Assembly: GCF_900099965.1 (NCBI RefSeq)
Contig: NZ_FNDJ01000002.1
Coordinates: 645,433 to 709,432 of the forward strand
Direction of reading: 5' to 3'
Origin: Nonomuraea jiangxiensis
GTDB lineage: Bacteria > Actinomycetota > Actinomycetes > Streptosporangiales > Streptosporangiaceae
DNA: 64,000 nucleotides
Below the pieces are notes generated by a model. It saw only the letters and a list, made by a program, of their open reading frames with translations, ran no database searches and was not told the DNA's origin. The position numbers were made by a program, and so were the translations under genes. How positions within the stretch are numbered: the stretch's first letter is position 1; every line of letters starts with the position of its first letter. Below, one piece after another: positions 1 to 8,251 of this stretch.

Positions 1-558
1 GCCCCGCTTCAGCAACCTGGCGTGCTCGGCGAACAGTTGGGACAGCTCGACGTACATTGTGCTCTCGTTGTTCCAGATGGCCTGGAACGCCCCCGTCGGG
101 AAGCCGGTGTCGAGCATGTTGCGGAAGTGGAAGCGTACTTTGTTCTCCACACCGCGCTTCCTGGCCTGCTCGTTGGCGAAGGCCACCTGGGACTCGGAGA
201 TGGACACGCCGTCCACCTGGCAGCCGTGGAGCAGGTTGACCAGGAGGCTGGAGCCGCCGCGGCCCGAGCCGGCGTCCATGACCCGGTCCTCCGGCCCCAG
301 CGGGCCGAGATGCGAGATGAGGGTCTCCGCCTGTACGGACTCGAGCCGGTGCAGTTCGTTGACGACACGTTTCTCCCGCGTGTCCGCGGGACCGTCCAGC
401 ACCGACCAGTCCACCTCGCCGATGCCGTAGTGATGGTGGTACAGGCCGTCGACCTCCCCCAAGCGCAGGTTGACCGGATTCTTCTCGGCGTTCCAATAGG
501 CGGCGACGGACTGCTGATACTGGCTGATGAGCACGGGGGACTGCGGTGTGATGGTCAT
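1..558 (-). CDS. Geranyl diphosphate 2-C-methyltransferase (partial, 3' end off the left edge)
   Basis: The first 186 codons of a SAM-dependent methyltransferase are present; the rest lies beyond the window. In the 2-MIB pathway this enzyme methylates C2 of geranyl diphosphate to give 2-methyl-GPP, the substrate of the cyclase encoded 16 nt upstream. The protein begins MTITPQSPVLISQYQQS, and the glycine-rich SAM loop DAGSGRGG is at residues 95-102. The ATG at 558 is preceded by a good AAGGAG ribosome site. Assignment rests on this methyltransferase fold plus the diagnostic gene order encapsulin, terpene cyclase, methyltransferase. It is the last of three tightly spaced minus-strand genes and probably has no promoter of its own. 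Alone it could only be called a C-methyltransferase; in context the call is strong. Confidence 0.9.
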   Translation of the reverse strand, partial: MTITPQSPVLISQYQQSVAAYWNAEKNPVNLRLGEVDGLYHHHYGIGEVDWSVLDGPADTREKRVVNELHRLESVQAETLISHLGPLGPEDRVMDAGSGRGGSSLLVNLLHGCQVDGVSISESQVAFANEQARKRGVENKVRFHFRNMLDTGFPTGAFQAIWNNESTMYVELSQLFAEHARLLKRG

Positions 559-574
559 CGAAGCTCCTTTCTTG

Positions 575-1765
575 TCATGACTGATAGCGGCTGGACGAGC
601 CGTGCCACTCGAGGCATCCGCCCATCCAGCCCTGCGCACCGCGCAGGAATTGTTTGAGCTCGGGGGAGGGGACCGCGGCGAGTTCGCGCTGGCTCTGCTC
701 GAAGCCTTTGACGAAGTGGTTGTGCAGGTGGACGGCGCGTTCGGTGGCCTCGCGCGTCGAGCAGCCGGTTTCGTTCGCGATGAGCAGGACCAGGTTGGAG
801 TCGGGGAGGGCGTCGGCCGCCTCCTTCTCCGCGGAGTACAGGTCGTTGACGATGACGCTGGCGGTGCCCGCCTGCATCAGGGCGGTGTGGAAGCGACGGT
901 CGTAGAAGAGGTTGGCGGGCAGCTCGTAGCCGCCGACGATGTCGATGAGGATCATCGAGGTGTAGAAGCTGTCGTGCTGGCGGGCCGCCAGATAGCGCCA
1001 GACGGGCGGCTGCTCGTCCAGATATCGCCAGGCGGCGTAGGCGGTCCAGCTCACGTACATCTGGAAGGTGGTGGTGCAGGCACGCATGACCTGCGCCGGG
1101 GTGGCGTGGCGGGACAGGTGGCTGCGGGCCGAGCGCAGCGACACCAGGACGGGGTCGGCCTGGATCGCCTCCTCCAGCGGGCAGGTGTACTCGCCCGCGT
1201 CGGGGGGCGGGTCCATGGCCGACATCACCAGGGCGAGGCGGGGCGGCAACTCCGTCGGCGTGGCGCCGAGGTCCGTCTCGTCGGCGTAGTAGTCGTCGGC
1301 CGCCCACCACGCGGCGTTCATCTGGGCGGCGATCAGCAGGTGGTCGGGGTCGTCGGAGTCGGGGTGCGTGAGCATCGCGAGGCGCCCGTAGCCGGTCGAG
1401 GCGAACTCCTCCATCCGTCCCTCGTGCAGGCCCACCCGCTCCGCCCACGCCACCAGCCGCCGGTCGACCTCGGCGCCGAGGTCGTCGTCCACGCGTACGG
1501 TCTCGGGGCAGTAGAGCGGCGGGTACGACCCGTCGCCCCACTGCCGCTCCCGGTAGGCCAGCGGGGCGAGACTGTGCCTGCGCTCGCCTGACAGCGCCGG
1601 CAGCGAGATGTCCCACCCGCGGTCGGGCGGCTCGGCGGGCTCGTGCCCGTCCGTCGCCTCGAACCCGGCCCGGTACGGCTGGAGCGCGGCCGTCAGGCGG
1701 AGCGTGTACGACCCCAGGCCCGTCGGTCCGGCGGGCAGCGGCACCGCGGCGGCGTTGTCCGGCAT
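575..1765 (-). CDS. 2-methylisoborneol synthase (class I terpene cyclase)
   Basis: Cyclises 2-methyl-GPP to the earthy odorant 2-methylisoborneol. The 396-residue protein has the Asp-rich metal motif DDYYADE at residues 157-163 and the NSE/DTE-type triad NDLYSAEKE at 307-315, both needed for Mg-dependent diphosphate ionisation. Characterised Streptomyces enzymes are near 440 residues and carry a long Pro/Ala-rich disordered N-terminus before a GPTG motif. Here GPTGLG is already at residues 13-18, so that extension is almost absent. In known systems this N-terminus loads the cyclase into the encapsulin. The ATG at 1765 lies 12 nt after the shell gene's stop, so a longer in-frame start would have to lie inside the shell gene. 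Co-transcription with both neighbours is inferred from spacing. Confidence 0.93.
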   Translation of the reverse strand: MPDNAAAVPLPAGPTGLGSYTLRLTAALQPYRAGFEATDGHEPAEPPDRGWDISLPALSGERRHSLAPLAYRERQWGDGSYPPLYCPETVRVDDDLGAEVDRRLVAWAERVGLHEGRMEEFASTGYGRLAMLTHPDSDDPDHLLIAAQMNAAWWAADDYYADETDLGATPTELPPRLALVMSAMDPPPDAGEYTCPLEEAIQADPVLVSLRSARSHLSRHATPAQVMRACTTTFQMYVSWTAYAAWRYLDEQPPVWRYLAARQHDSFYTSMILIDIVGGYELPANLFYDRRFHTALMQAGTASVIVNDLYSAEKEAADALPDSNLVLLIANETGCSTREATERAVHLHNHFVKGFEQSQRELAAVPSPELKQFLRGAQGWMGGCLEWHGSSSRYQS

Positions 1766-1777
1766 GGCACACCTCCC

Positions 1778-3175
1778 TTACGAGCGCGGGGCCGCGACGT
1801 CGACGTGCTCAAGGATCCCGATCGCGTCCGGGACCAGGATCGCCGCCGAGTAGTAGGCGCTGACCAGGTAGGACATCACGGCCTGGGAGTTGATGCCCAT
1901 GAAGCGCACGTTGAGGCCGGGCTCGTACTCCTCGGGGATGCCGGTCTGGTACAGGCCGACGACCCCCTGGTCGTCCTCGCCGGTGCGGAGTGCCAGGATC
2001 GAGGTGGTCATGTCCTTCGCGATCGGGATCTTGCCGCAGGGGAAGATCGGTATGCCGCGCCAGGCAGGGATCTCGTGCCCGTTCACGTCGGTGCTGCCCA
2101 CCACCAGCCCGCGCCGGTTGCACTCGCGGAAGAACGCGGCGATCGCCTTGGGATGGGCGAGCAGCAGGCGGGTCTTGCGCCGCATGCTGATCAGGTCGTC
2201 GAGGTCGTCCGGGGTGGGCGGCCCCGACCAGGTGTAGATGCGCTGGGAATAGTCGGTGTTGTGCAGCAGCCCGAACTCGCGGTTGTTGAGCAGCTCCCAC
2301 TCCTCGCGCTCGCGTATCTCGTGGATGGTCAGGCGGAGCTGCTGTTCGAGCTGGTTCATCGGGTCGTTGTAGAGGTCGGCGACCCGCGTGTGCACACGCA
2401 GGACGGTCTGCGTGACGCTGAGCTCGTATTCGCGCGGATGGAGGTCGTAGTCCACGAACGTGCCGTCGAGCCGCGGCTCGCCCACATGCCCGGAGGCGAT
2501 GGTGACCGTCGCCTCGCCGCGCCGGTTGACCGGGCGGAAGGTGTTCTCCAGGTAGCGCTCGATGTGCTCGCGCAGGGCGGGGGAGCGGCCGAGGATCCGC
2601 CGCAGCTCCAGCCGGGGCGCCACCATGACCGTGGCGGAGGTGGCGGCCCTGACGGTGCACGGCCAGCGCGGCGCCCCCTGGCTGAACGCCTCGTCGCCGA
2701 ACTGGTCGCCGTCGGCGATGACGCCGAGGAACTCCGTGGTGCCGTATCTGCCGGTGGAGATCCGTTCGAGGCGGCCGTGCGCGATGACGTACGTCTCGGT
2801 GACCGGGGTGCCCGCCCGCACGAGGACCTCGCCGGGCTCGACCTCCCGCGCGGTGAACGTCTCGGCGATGGAGGCCAGCACCTCGGCGTCGCCGAACCCG
2901 CGCAGCACGGGCAGCTCCGTGAGCGTCTCCGGGATGATCCGTACGTCGTCCGCGCCGCTCAGCGCCACGCTCACCCGGCCCCGCCCGATGGTGTGCGTGA
3001 GCCTGCGGTTGACCCGGTACGTGCCGCCGCGCACGTCCACCCACGGCAGCATGCGCAGCAGCCAGCGGGAGCTGATGGCCTGCATCTGCGGACGGGTCTT
3101 GGTGGTGGTGGCCAGGTTGCGTGCGGCCCGGGTGTCCAGGCTCAGTCGCTCTTCCGTCGCCTCCGTGGGTGGCAT
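1778..3175 (-). CDS. Family 2B encapsulin shell protein with cyclic-nucleotide-binding domain (EshA-like)
   Basis: Shell protein expected to form an HK97-fold protein nanocompartment around the neighbouring 2-MIB synthase. The 465-residue product has an N-terminal arm, a cyclic-nucleotide-binding-like domain at about residues 80-190 ([10 protein letters not shown] near its end), then the encapsulin core containing [15 protein letters not shown] and [20 protein letters not shown] segments typical of this family. The ATG at 3175 is preferred over an in-frame TTG 12 nt upstream because GAGGGG sits just before the ATG. It is first in the 2-MIB operon, with 12 nt to the cyclase. Homologues were long annotated as Crp-family regulators or EshA. 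Whether a nucleotide ligand gates the shell cannot be read from sequence. Confidence 0.9.
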   Translation of the reverse strand: MPPTEATEERLSLDTRAARNLATTTKTRPQMQAISSRWLLRMLPWVDVRGGTYRVNRRLTHTIGRGRVSVALSGADDVRIIPETLTELPVLRGFGDAEVLASIAETFTAREVEPGEVLVRAGTPVTETYVIAHGRLERISTGRYGTTEFLGVIADGDQFGDEAFSQGAPRWPCTVRAATSATVMVAPRLELRRILGRSPALREHIERYLENTFRPVNRRGEATVTIASGHVGEPRLDGTFVDYDLHPREYELSVTQTVLRVHTRVADLYNDPMNQLEQQLRLTIHEIREREEWELLNNREFGLLHNTDYSQRIYTWSGPPTPDDLDDLISMRRKTRLLLAHPKAIAAFFRECNRRGLVVGSTDVNGHEIPAWRGIPIFPCGKIPIAKDMTTSILALRTGEDDQGVVGLYQTGIPEEYEPGLNVRFMGINSQAVMSYLVSAYYSAAILVPDAIGILEHVDVAAPRS

Positions 3176-3347
3176 CGCCCCTCGCAATCGCCGATCGTTG
3201 ATCGCACGTTCAGCTACTGAAAGTATTCAAATGGACACTGACAGTAGAGTCTCGGAGTGGGGAGGGGACGGTGACGGTTGTGGAACGGTGATCTGGCTTG
3301 CCGGTGGCAGGGGTGGATGTTTAAAATCCGCGCGCCTTGTTTTCCCC

Positions 3348-4745
3348 CTAGAGGGTCAGGGCGGCGGCGACCAGGAAACCGAGGCCGCCGACGACGACCT
3401 CGGCGTGCAGTCCCGCCACCAGGCCGCCGCCCGCGACCAGCGTGCCGACCAGCGCCACCCCGATAGCGCTGCCGGTCTGGCGGGCGGCGTTGAACACCGC
3501 GGACGCCGCCCCGCCGAGCTCGGCCGGGGCCGCCTCCATGATCGCGGTGGTGGCCGGCGGCATCGCGAAACCGACCCCGAAACCGGTGAGCACCAGCGGC
3601 GCCACCAGTGCCCAGTAGCTCGTGCCGGCATCGACCAGGACCCAGCTCAGCAGTCCGATGCCGCCGACGACCAGGCCGCAGGCCATCGGCGGGCGCGGGC
3701 CCGTGCGCGCGGCGACCCGGCCGCCCAGCGGCGAGGCGATCATCGGCATCAGCGCCATCGGCAGCATCGCCAGTCCGGTGGTCAGCGCGTCGAGGTGGCG
3801 TACCTGCTGGAAGTACAGAGGCACCACGAACAGCAGCCCGTAGAAGCCGAGGTTGAGCAGCACGCCGATGACGGCCGAGGAGGAGAACCGGCGGCTCGCG
3901 AACAGGTCCAGCGGCAGCATCGGCGCCCGCGCCCGGCGTTCCAGCAGCAGGAAGGCCGGAAGCGAGAGCGCGAAGAGCGCGAGCCCGCCCAGCACGACCG
4001 GCGAGGCCCAGCCGCGCCCCCCGGCCTCGATCAACGCCCCGGTCAGGCCGCCCAGGCACAACGCGCAGGCCACCTGGGCCGGCACGTCCAGCCCGGCCCA
4101 CCCCGCGACGGGAGCGGCCCCCGCCACCTTCGCCGCCCGGCCCCGCCCGGAGGCGGCGTTCGGGACGTGTCTCGCGGTGAGCAGGAAGCCGAGCACGCCG
4201 AACGGGAGGTTGACGAAGAACACCGAGCGCCAGCCGATCGCCGACACCAGCACGCCGCCGAGCACCGGTCCTGCGCCGGCGGCGATCCCGGCGACCATGC
4301 CCCACACGCCGAGCGCCCGTGCCCGCGCCCCGCGCTCCGGGTAGGCGCCGTGCAGCAACGCCAGCGAGGCCGGCACCATCGCCGCCGCGCCGACCCCCTG
4401 CGCCAGCCGCGCCCCGATCAGTACGCCCGCCGACGGCGCCAGCCCGCAGCAGGCGGAGGCGACGGTGAAGACCGCCAGCCCGGCCAGGAAGACCGGCTTC
4501 CCGCCGAGCCGGTCGTTGAGCCCGCCGCAGAACACCAGCAGCCCGGCGAACGCCAGCGTGTAGCCGTCGACGACCCACTGCAACGACGTCAGCCCGGTAC
4601 GCAGGCCGGCGCCGATCGCCGGGATCGCCACGGTGACCACGGTGACGTCCAGGATGACCAGGAAATAGCCGAGACAGACCGCGACCAGCGGCAACCAGGC
4701 GGCCGGTGAGCGGGACGCGGTCGGTTCCCTCTTGGTGAGCATCAT
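3348..4745 (-). CDS. MFS drug efflux transporter, DHA2 (14-TM) family
   Basis: Proton-driven efflux pump of the EmrB/QacA type in the cytoplasmic membrane. The 465-residue product has 14 predicted hydrophobic spans. Motif D1 is visible in TM1 (LDVTVVTVAIPAIG), followed by LQWVVDGYTLAFAGLL, and motif C in TM5 as GAGPVLGG, typical of antiporters. The start is taken at the tandem ATG at 4745; a longer frame exists upstream, but its extra residues are unlike the family. The ribosome site is weak, so the start is uncertain by a few codons. It is divergent from the GntR regulator at 4936 and ends 172 nt before the 2-MIB operon. Nothing in the sequence indicates the substrate; export of a terpene is possible but unsupported. 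Confidence 0.85.
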   Translation of the reverse strand: MMLTKREPTASRSPAAWLPLVAVCLGYFLVILDVTVVTVAIPAIGAGLRTGLTSLQWVVDGYTLAFAGLLVFCGGLNDRLGGKPVFLAGLAVFTVASACCGLAPSAGVLIGARLAQGVGAAAMVPASLALLHGAYPERGARARALGVWGMVAGIAAGAGPVLGGVLVSAIGWRSVFFVNLPFGVLGFLLTARHVPNAASGRGRAAKVAGAAPVAGWAGLDVPAQVACALCLGGLTGALIEAGGRGWASPVVLGGLALFALSLPAFLLLERRARAPMLPLDLFASRRFSSSAVIGVLLNLGFYGLLFVVPLYFQQVRHLDALTTGLAMLPMALMPMIASPLGGRVAARTGPRPPMACGLVVGGIGLLSWVLVDAGTSYWALVAPLVLTGFGVGFAMPPATTAIMEAAPAELGGAASAVFNAARQTGSAIGVALVGTLVAGGGLVAGLHAEVVVGGLGFLVAAALTL

Positions 4746-4895
4746 CCGTTTAGTCTCGTGCGGGACTACTACGGCGGGCGCCGAAGCGTCGTCGTCCTGG
4801 GGCGGGCTGACACGAAAGCCCTGGCCGTTCACCCTGCGCACTCCCCGCGTTGGGCCTCTGGTGGTCTGGGGAGGGTTGCGCTACTCTGCCTGAGA

Positions 4896-4918
4896 CATCA
4901 GACGTCAGGTGTCTGATG
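4896..4918. promoter_or_regulatory. Palindromic operator upstream of the GntR gene (O1)
   Basis: A perfect inverted repeat, CATCAGAC then 7 nt then GTCTGATG, ends 17 nt before the GntR start codon. The half-site TCAGAC/GTCTGA recurs upstream of the sugar-binding lipoprotein at 9266-9286. FadR-type regulators bind such short dyads, so this is the likely autoregulatory site. It also lies in the divergent region of the MFS gene at 4745 and could affect that promoter. Confidence 0.7.
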
Positions 4919-4935
4919 GCTGAGGGAGTCCATTC

Positions 4936-5628
4936 GTGACACTTGCCGAAAGCATCGCCGAGCGCCTGTTCCAGGAGATCATCGAAGGGCGGCTCACGAC
5001 GAGCAAGCCGCTTCCCCCCGAGGGCGAGCTGGCCACCACGTACAACGTGAGCCGGCTCACCGTCCGCGAGGCGATCCGCATCCTGCGCACCCAGAACGTG
5101 GTGCGCATCCGCCGCGGCCGTGGCACCGAGGTCAACCCGCCGGAGGAGTGGACCTCGCTGGAGGCCGTCGTGCGCGCGTCGGAGGGCAGCCTGGGGCCCG
5201 GGCCGGAACGCCTGCTGGAGGCGCGCCGGATGATCGAGATCGGGGCCGCGCAGCTCGCCGCCGAGCGCCGTACCGACGAGGACCTCGTACAGCTCGGCGT
5301 GCAGCTCGACGAGATGCGCGCGGCCTCGGCGGCGGGTGACGTCACGCGGTTCGTCGAAGCGGACATCCGCTTCCACGACGTGATCATGCGGGCGAGCGGC
5401 AACATCTTCGTGCCGCTGCTCTTCGTCCCCTTCGGGCGGCTGCTCATCGAGGCCAGACGCCAGACGTCCGCGGTGCCCGAGATCCAGCGGAACGCGATCG
5501 AGCAGCACGCCAACATCGTCGACGCGCTCACCGAGGGCGACAGCGAGCAGGCCCGCGTCGCGATGGAGGCGCACATGCAGCAGACGCAGCGCGACCTCCG
5601 GCAGCACGTGCTGGACGAGCAGCCGTGA
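4936..5628 (+). CDS. GntR-family transcriptional regulator, FadR subfamily (FCD domain)
   Basis: Ligand-responsive repressor likely controlling the carbohydrate genes downstream. The 230-residue protein has an N-terminal winged helix (about residues 5-70, with TTYNVSRLTVREAIRILRTQ as the recognition region) and a C-terminal all-helical FCD domain (about 90-225), where the D..H..H metal/ligand pattern is represented by DIRFHDVI and NIVDAL. The start is GTG with GAGGGAG upstream. It is the first gene of a plus-strand run and overlaps or abuts the kinase gene at its 3' end. O1 sits immediately upstream and a related site lies before the ABC transporter, so autoregulation and control of uptake are inferred. 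The inducer is unknown; a sugar acid or its phosphate fits the neighbouring enzymes. Confidence 0.88.
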   Translation: MTLAESIAERLFQEIIEGRLTTSKPLPPEGELATTYNVSRLTVREAIRILRTQNVVRIRRGRGTEVNPPEEWTSLEAVVRASEGSLGPGPERLLEARRMIEIGAAQLAAERRTDEDLVQLGVQLDEMRAASAAGDVTRFVEADIRFHDVIMRASGNIFVPLLFVPFGRLLIEARRQTSAVPEIQRNAIEQHANIVDALTEGDSEQARVAMEAHMQQTQRDLRQHVLDEQP

Positions 5629-5648
5629 GCGGGGAGGCAGGAGCAGCC

Positions 5649-7277
5649 GTGAGCACGGACACCCGGGCCGCGACGCCGCTGACGGAGGCGGAGCTGCTCG
5701 CGGGGCAGCCGCCGGCCGTCCCGGTGGACGGTGAGCGGCTGGCCGCGGCGGTCGAGTCCGGCCGGCGGATGATCGTGCTCGACGACGACCCCACGGGCAC
5801 GCAGACCGTCGCCGGGCTGCCCGTTCTCACCCGCTGGTCCGTGGACGACCTGCGCTGGGCACTCGCGCAGGGTGCGCCGGCGGTGTTCGTGCTGGTCAAC
5901 ACCCGGGCTATGGCCGCACAGGACGCCGCCGCGCGGGACCGGGAGGTCGTACGCGCGAGCCTGGCCGCCGCCGAGCTCGAAGGGGTCGAGGTCGTCTTCG
6001 CCAGCCGCGGCGACTCCACGCTGCGCGGGCACTTCCCGCTGGAGACCGACGTCATCGCCGGGGAGCTGGACGGGCGGGTGGACGCGGTGCTGCTGGCCCC
6101 CGCCTACATCGACGCGGGCCGCGTGACGGTGGACGGGAAACACTGGCTGCGCACGGCCGAGGGCATGCTGCCGGTCGGCGCGAGCGAGTTCGCCCGTGAC
6201 GCGACGTTCGGCTACCGCGCGTCGGCGCTGCCCGAATGGGTCGAGGAGAAGACCGGCGGCGCGATCGCGCGGGCCGAGGTGCCCGTCATCACGCTGCGCG
6301 AGCTGCGCGCGGGTGATCTGACGGCGCTCGTGTCGCGTCTGGTCTCGTTCGAGGGCGGGCGGCCGGTCGCGGTCGACGCCGCCTGCGACGACGACCTGCG
6401 CAACCTCACGCTCGCGCTGGTGGAGGCCGAACGGCTGGGCAAGCGGTTCGTCTACCGCGTCGGGCCGTCCTTCGTACGCGCCCGCAGCGGGCAGACCGCC
6501 GCACCGCCGATCGACGCCGCCGACCTGCGCCACCTCACGGCCCCGGCCCGGCCGATCGACGCCGCCGGTCCGGTCCGCCCTCACCCGGCGCGGCCGGTCG
6601 AGGGGGCCGCAAGTCCCGTGCCCGCCGGTGCCGTGCCCGCCGGTGCCGTGCCCGCAAGTCCCGTCCCCGCCGGTTCGGTGCCCGCCGGTCCCGTGCCCGC
6701 CGGTCCCGTGGTCGGTCACGGGCTTGTCGTCGTCGGGTCGCATGTCGCGCAGACCACGCGGCAGCTGGCCCGCCTGCGGGAGCGCCGGCCGATCGAGGTG
6801 ATCGAGCTGGACAGCGACCGGCTGCTCGACCCCGCCGGCGTCGAGTCCTACGTCGCCGAGGTCGTCACCAGGGCCGTCACGCTGCTGGCGGCCGGGGAGG
6901 TCGTGCTCGCCACGAGCCGTACCCTGCGCACCGCCGGTTCCCCCGAGGCCAACCTCGCGCTCTCCCGCACGATCAGCGGGGGCGTCGTGAGCGTCGTGCG
7001 CGGCGTCACGGCCCGGGTACGCCCGGCCTTCGTCGTGGCCAAGGGCGGCATCACCTCCTCGGACGTCGCGACCGACGGGCTCGGTATCGTACGCGCCCAC
7101 GCGCTCGGCACCCTGCTGCCCGGGATCGTCTCGCTGTGGACGGCGGCCGAGGGGCGCTCCATGGGCCTGCCGTACGTCGTCTTCGCCGGCAACGTCGGCG
7201 ACGACGAGGCACTGGCCGACGTCGTCGACCGCCTGCAACCACCGCCCGCACCCGGCCGCCCGCAGCCGACCGCGTGA
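5649..7277 (+). CDS. Four-carbon acid sugar kinase family protein (DUF1537/OtnK-like)
   Basis: Predicted ATP-dependent kinase for a sugar acid. OtnK-family members phosphorylate threonate or erythronate at C4 before oxidation and aldol cleavage. The N-terminal domain carries the conserved LDDDPTGTQTV loop and SRGDSTLRGHFPLE. The C-terminal nucleotide-binding domain has FVVAKGGITSSDVAT and LPYVVFAGNVGD. Between the domains sits an unusual Pro/Val/Ala linker encoded by a 15-bp tandem repeat. Two GTG starts are possible, at 5625 (overlapping the GntR stop) and 5649. They lie in a 14-bp direct repeat, and the second has AGGAG at ideal spacing, so it was chosen. The dehydrogenase follows in the same operon. 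No OtnC-type aldolase is present nearby, so the true substrate may differ from tetronates. Confidence 0.85.
   Translation: MSTDTRAATPLTEAELLAGQPPAVPVDGERLAAAVESGRRMIVLDDDPTGTQTVAGLPVLTRWSVDDLRWALAQGAPAVFVLVNTRAMAAQDAAARDREVVRASLAAAELEGVEVVFASRGDSTLRGHFPLETDVIAGELDGRVDAVLLAPAYIDAGRVTVDGKHWLRTAEGMLPVGASEFARDATFGYRASALPEWVEEKTGGAIARAEVPVITLRELRAGDLTALVSRLVSFEGGRPVAVDAACDDDLRNLTLALVEAERLGKRFVYRVGPSFVRARSGQTAAPPIDAADLRHLTAPARPIDAAGPVRPHPARPVEGAASPVPAGAVPAGAVPASPVPAGSVPAGPVPAGPVVGHGLVVVGSHVAQTTRQLARLRERRPIEVIELDSDRLLDPAGVESYVAEVVTRAVTLLAAGEVVLATSRTLRTAGSPEANLALSRTISGGVVSVVRGVTARVRPAFVVAKGGITSSDVATDGLGIVRAHALGTLLPGIVSLWTAAEGRSMGLPYVVFAGNVGDDEALADVVDRLQPPPAPGRPQPTA
6616..6705 (+). repeat. Six 15-bp tandem repeats inside the DUF1537 kinase gene
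   Basis: Units are close to CCGTGCCCGCCGGTG and keep the reading frame, encoding PVPAG-type pentapeptides in the linker between the two kinase domains. Several units are identical, which points to recent slippage or unequal exchange rather than selected sequence. Confidence 0.9.
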
Positions 7278-7291
7278 AGAAAGGAACAACC

Positions 7292-8251
7292 ATGTCACAA
7301 GTCGCCGTCATCGGGCTCGGCGCCATCGGACTGCCCATGGCGCTGCGGCTCACCGGCGCCTTCCCGGTCACCGCCTACGACCCGGCCCCGGACCGGCTGC
7401 GGGCCGCCGTCGAGGGCGGCGCCACGGCCGCCGCGAGCCCGGCGCGGGCGGCGGCGGGCCGCGAGGTCGCCGTGCTCGCCGTACGCGACCAGGCCCAGGT
7501 CGAGACCGCCCTGTTCGGGGCCGACGGGGTGGCCGGCTCGGGGTTCGGGGGAGTGGTCGTGCTGACGAGCACCATCGGCCCCGCCGCGGTGCGTTCGATC
7601 GCCGAGCGCCTGTCGGCCGCGGGCATCGGCCTCGTCGACGCCCCCGTGAGCGGCGGCCCGGTACGCGCGGGCAAGGGCGACCTGCTCATCCTGGCCGGCG
7701 CGCCGGACGAGGCGCTCACCGCCGCCGGGCCGGTGCTCGAACGGCTCGCCTCCACGCTCACGGTCGTCGGCCAGAAGGCCGGAGACGGCCAGGTCTTCAA
7801 GACGATCAACCAGCTCCTCGCCGGCGTGCACATCGCCGCGGCGGCCGAGGCCATCGCGCTCGCCCGCGGGCTCGGGGTGGATCCCAAGACCGTCATCGCC
7901 GCGTTGTCGCAGGGCGCGGGCAGCTCGTTCATGTTCGCCGACCGCGGCCCCCGGATGCTGGAGGCCTACCGCGGCGGCGCGGAGGTGAAGTCGCGGCTCG
8001 ACATCTTCGTCAAGGACATGAGCATCGTCACCGAGGTCGCCCGGCAGAGCCATGTCGCGACCCCGCTGGCCGCCACGGCCGAGCAGCTCTACCTGCTCGC
8101 GGAGAGCCACGGACTCGGCGAACACGACGACTCCTCGGTCGTGACCCTGCTCTCGCCCCGACAGGACCCCGGGCACGACCCCGGGCACGACCCCGGGCAC
8201 GACCCCCGGCATGACCCCCGGAACGACTCCCGGAATGGCGAGGTCGCGTGA
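7292..8251 (+). CDS. NAD(P)-dependent beta-hydroxyacid dehydrogenase (threonate dehydrogenase/HIBADH family)
   Basis: Oxidises a beta-hydroxy acid, by analogy with LtnD the 2- or 3-hydroxyl of an acid sugar, upstream of the kinase reaction. The 319-residue protein starts MSQVAVIGLGAIGLPMA, a Rossmann dinucleotide fold. The family substrate loop DAPVSGGPVRAGKGDLLI and the catalytic-lysine helix GQVFKTINQLLAG are intact. The ATG at 7292 follows AAGGAAC and is preferred over a longer open frame reaching back into the kinase gene. The C-terminus is extended beyond the family end by a GHDP repeat tail. The stop overlaps the next start as TGATG, which suggests translational coupling to the aldo/keto reductase. 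Confidence 0.88.
   Translation: MSQVAVIGLGAIGLPMALRLTGAFPVTAYDPAPDRLRAAVEGGATAAASPARAAAGREVAVLAVRDQAQVETALFGADGVAGSGFGGVVVLTSTIGPAAVRSIAERLSAAGIGLVDAPVSGGPVRAGKGDLLILAGAPDEALTAAGPVLERLASTLTVVGQKAGDGQVFKTINQLLAGVHIAAAAEAIALARGLGVDPKTVIAALSQGAGSSFMFADRGPRMLEAYRGGAEVKSRLDIFVKDMSIVTEVARQSHVATPLAATAEQLYLLAESHGLGEHDDSSVVTLLSPRQDPGHDPGHDPGHDPRHDPRNDSRNGEVA
8165..8236 (+). repeat. Six 12-bp tandem repeats at the 3' end of the dehydrogenase gene
   Basis: The first three units are identical GACCCCGGGCAC; the next three are diverged. They encode a hydrophilic (D-P-G-H)n tail after the last helix of the dehydrogenase. The frame is kept throughout and the gene stops 15 nt after the array. Confidence 0.9.
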
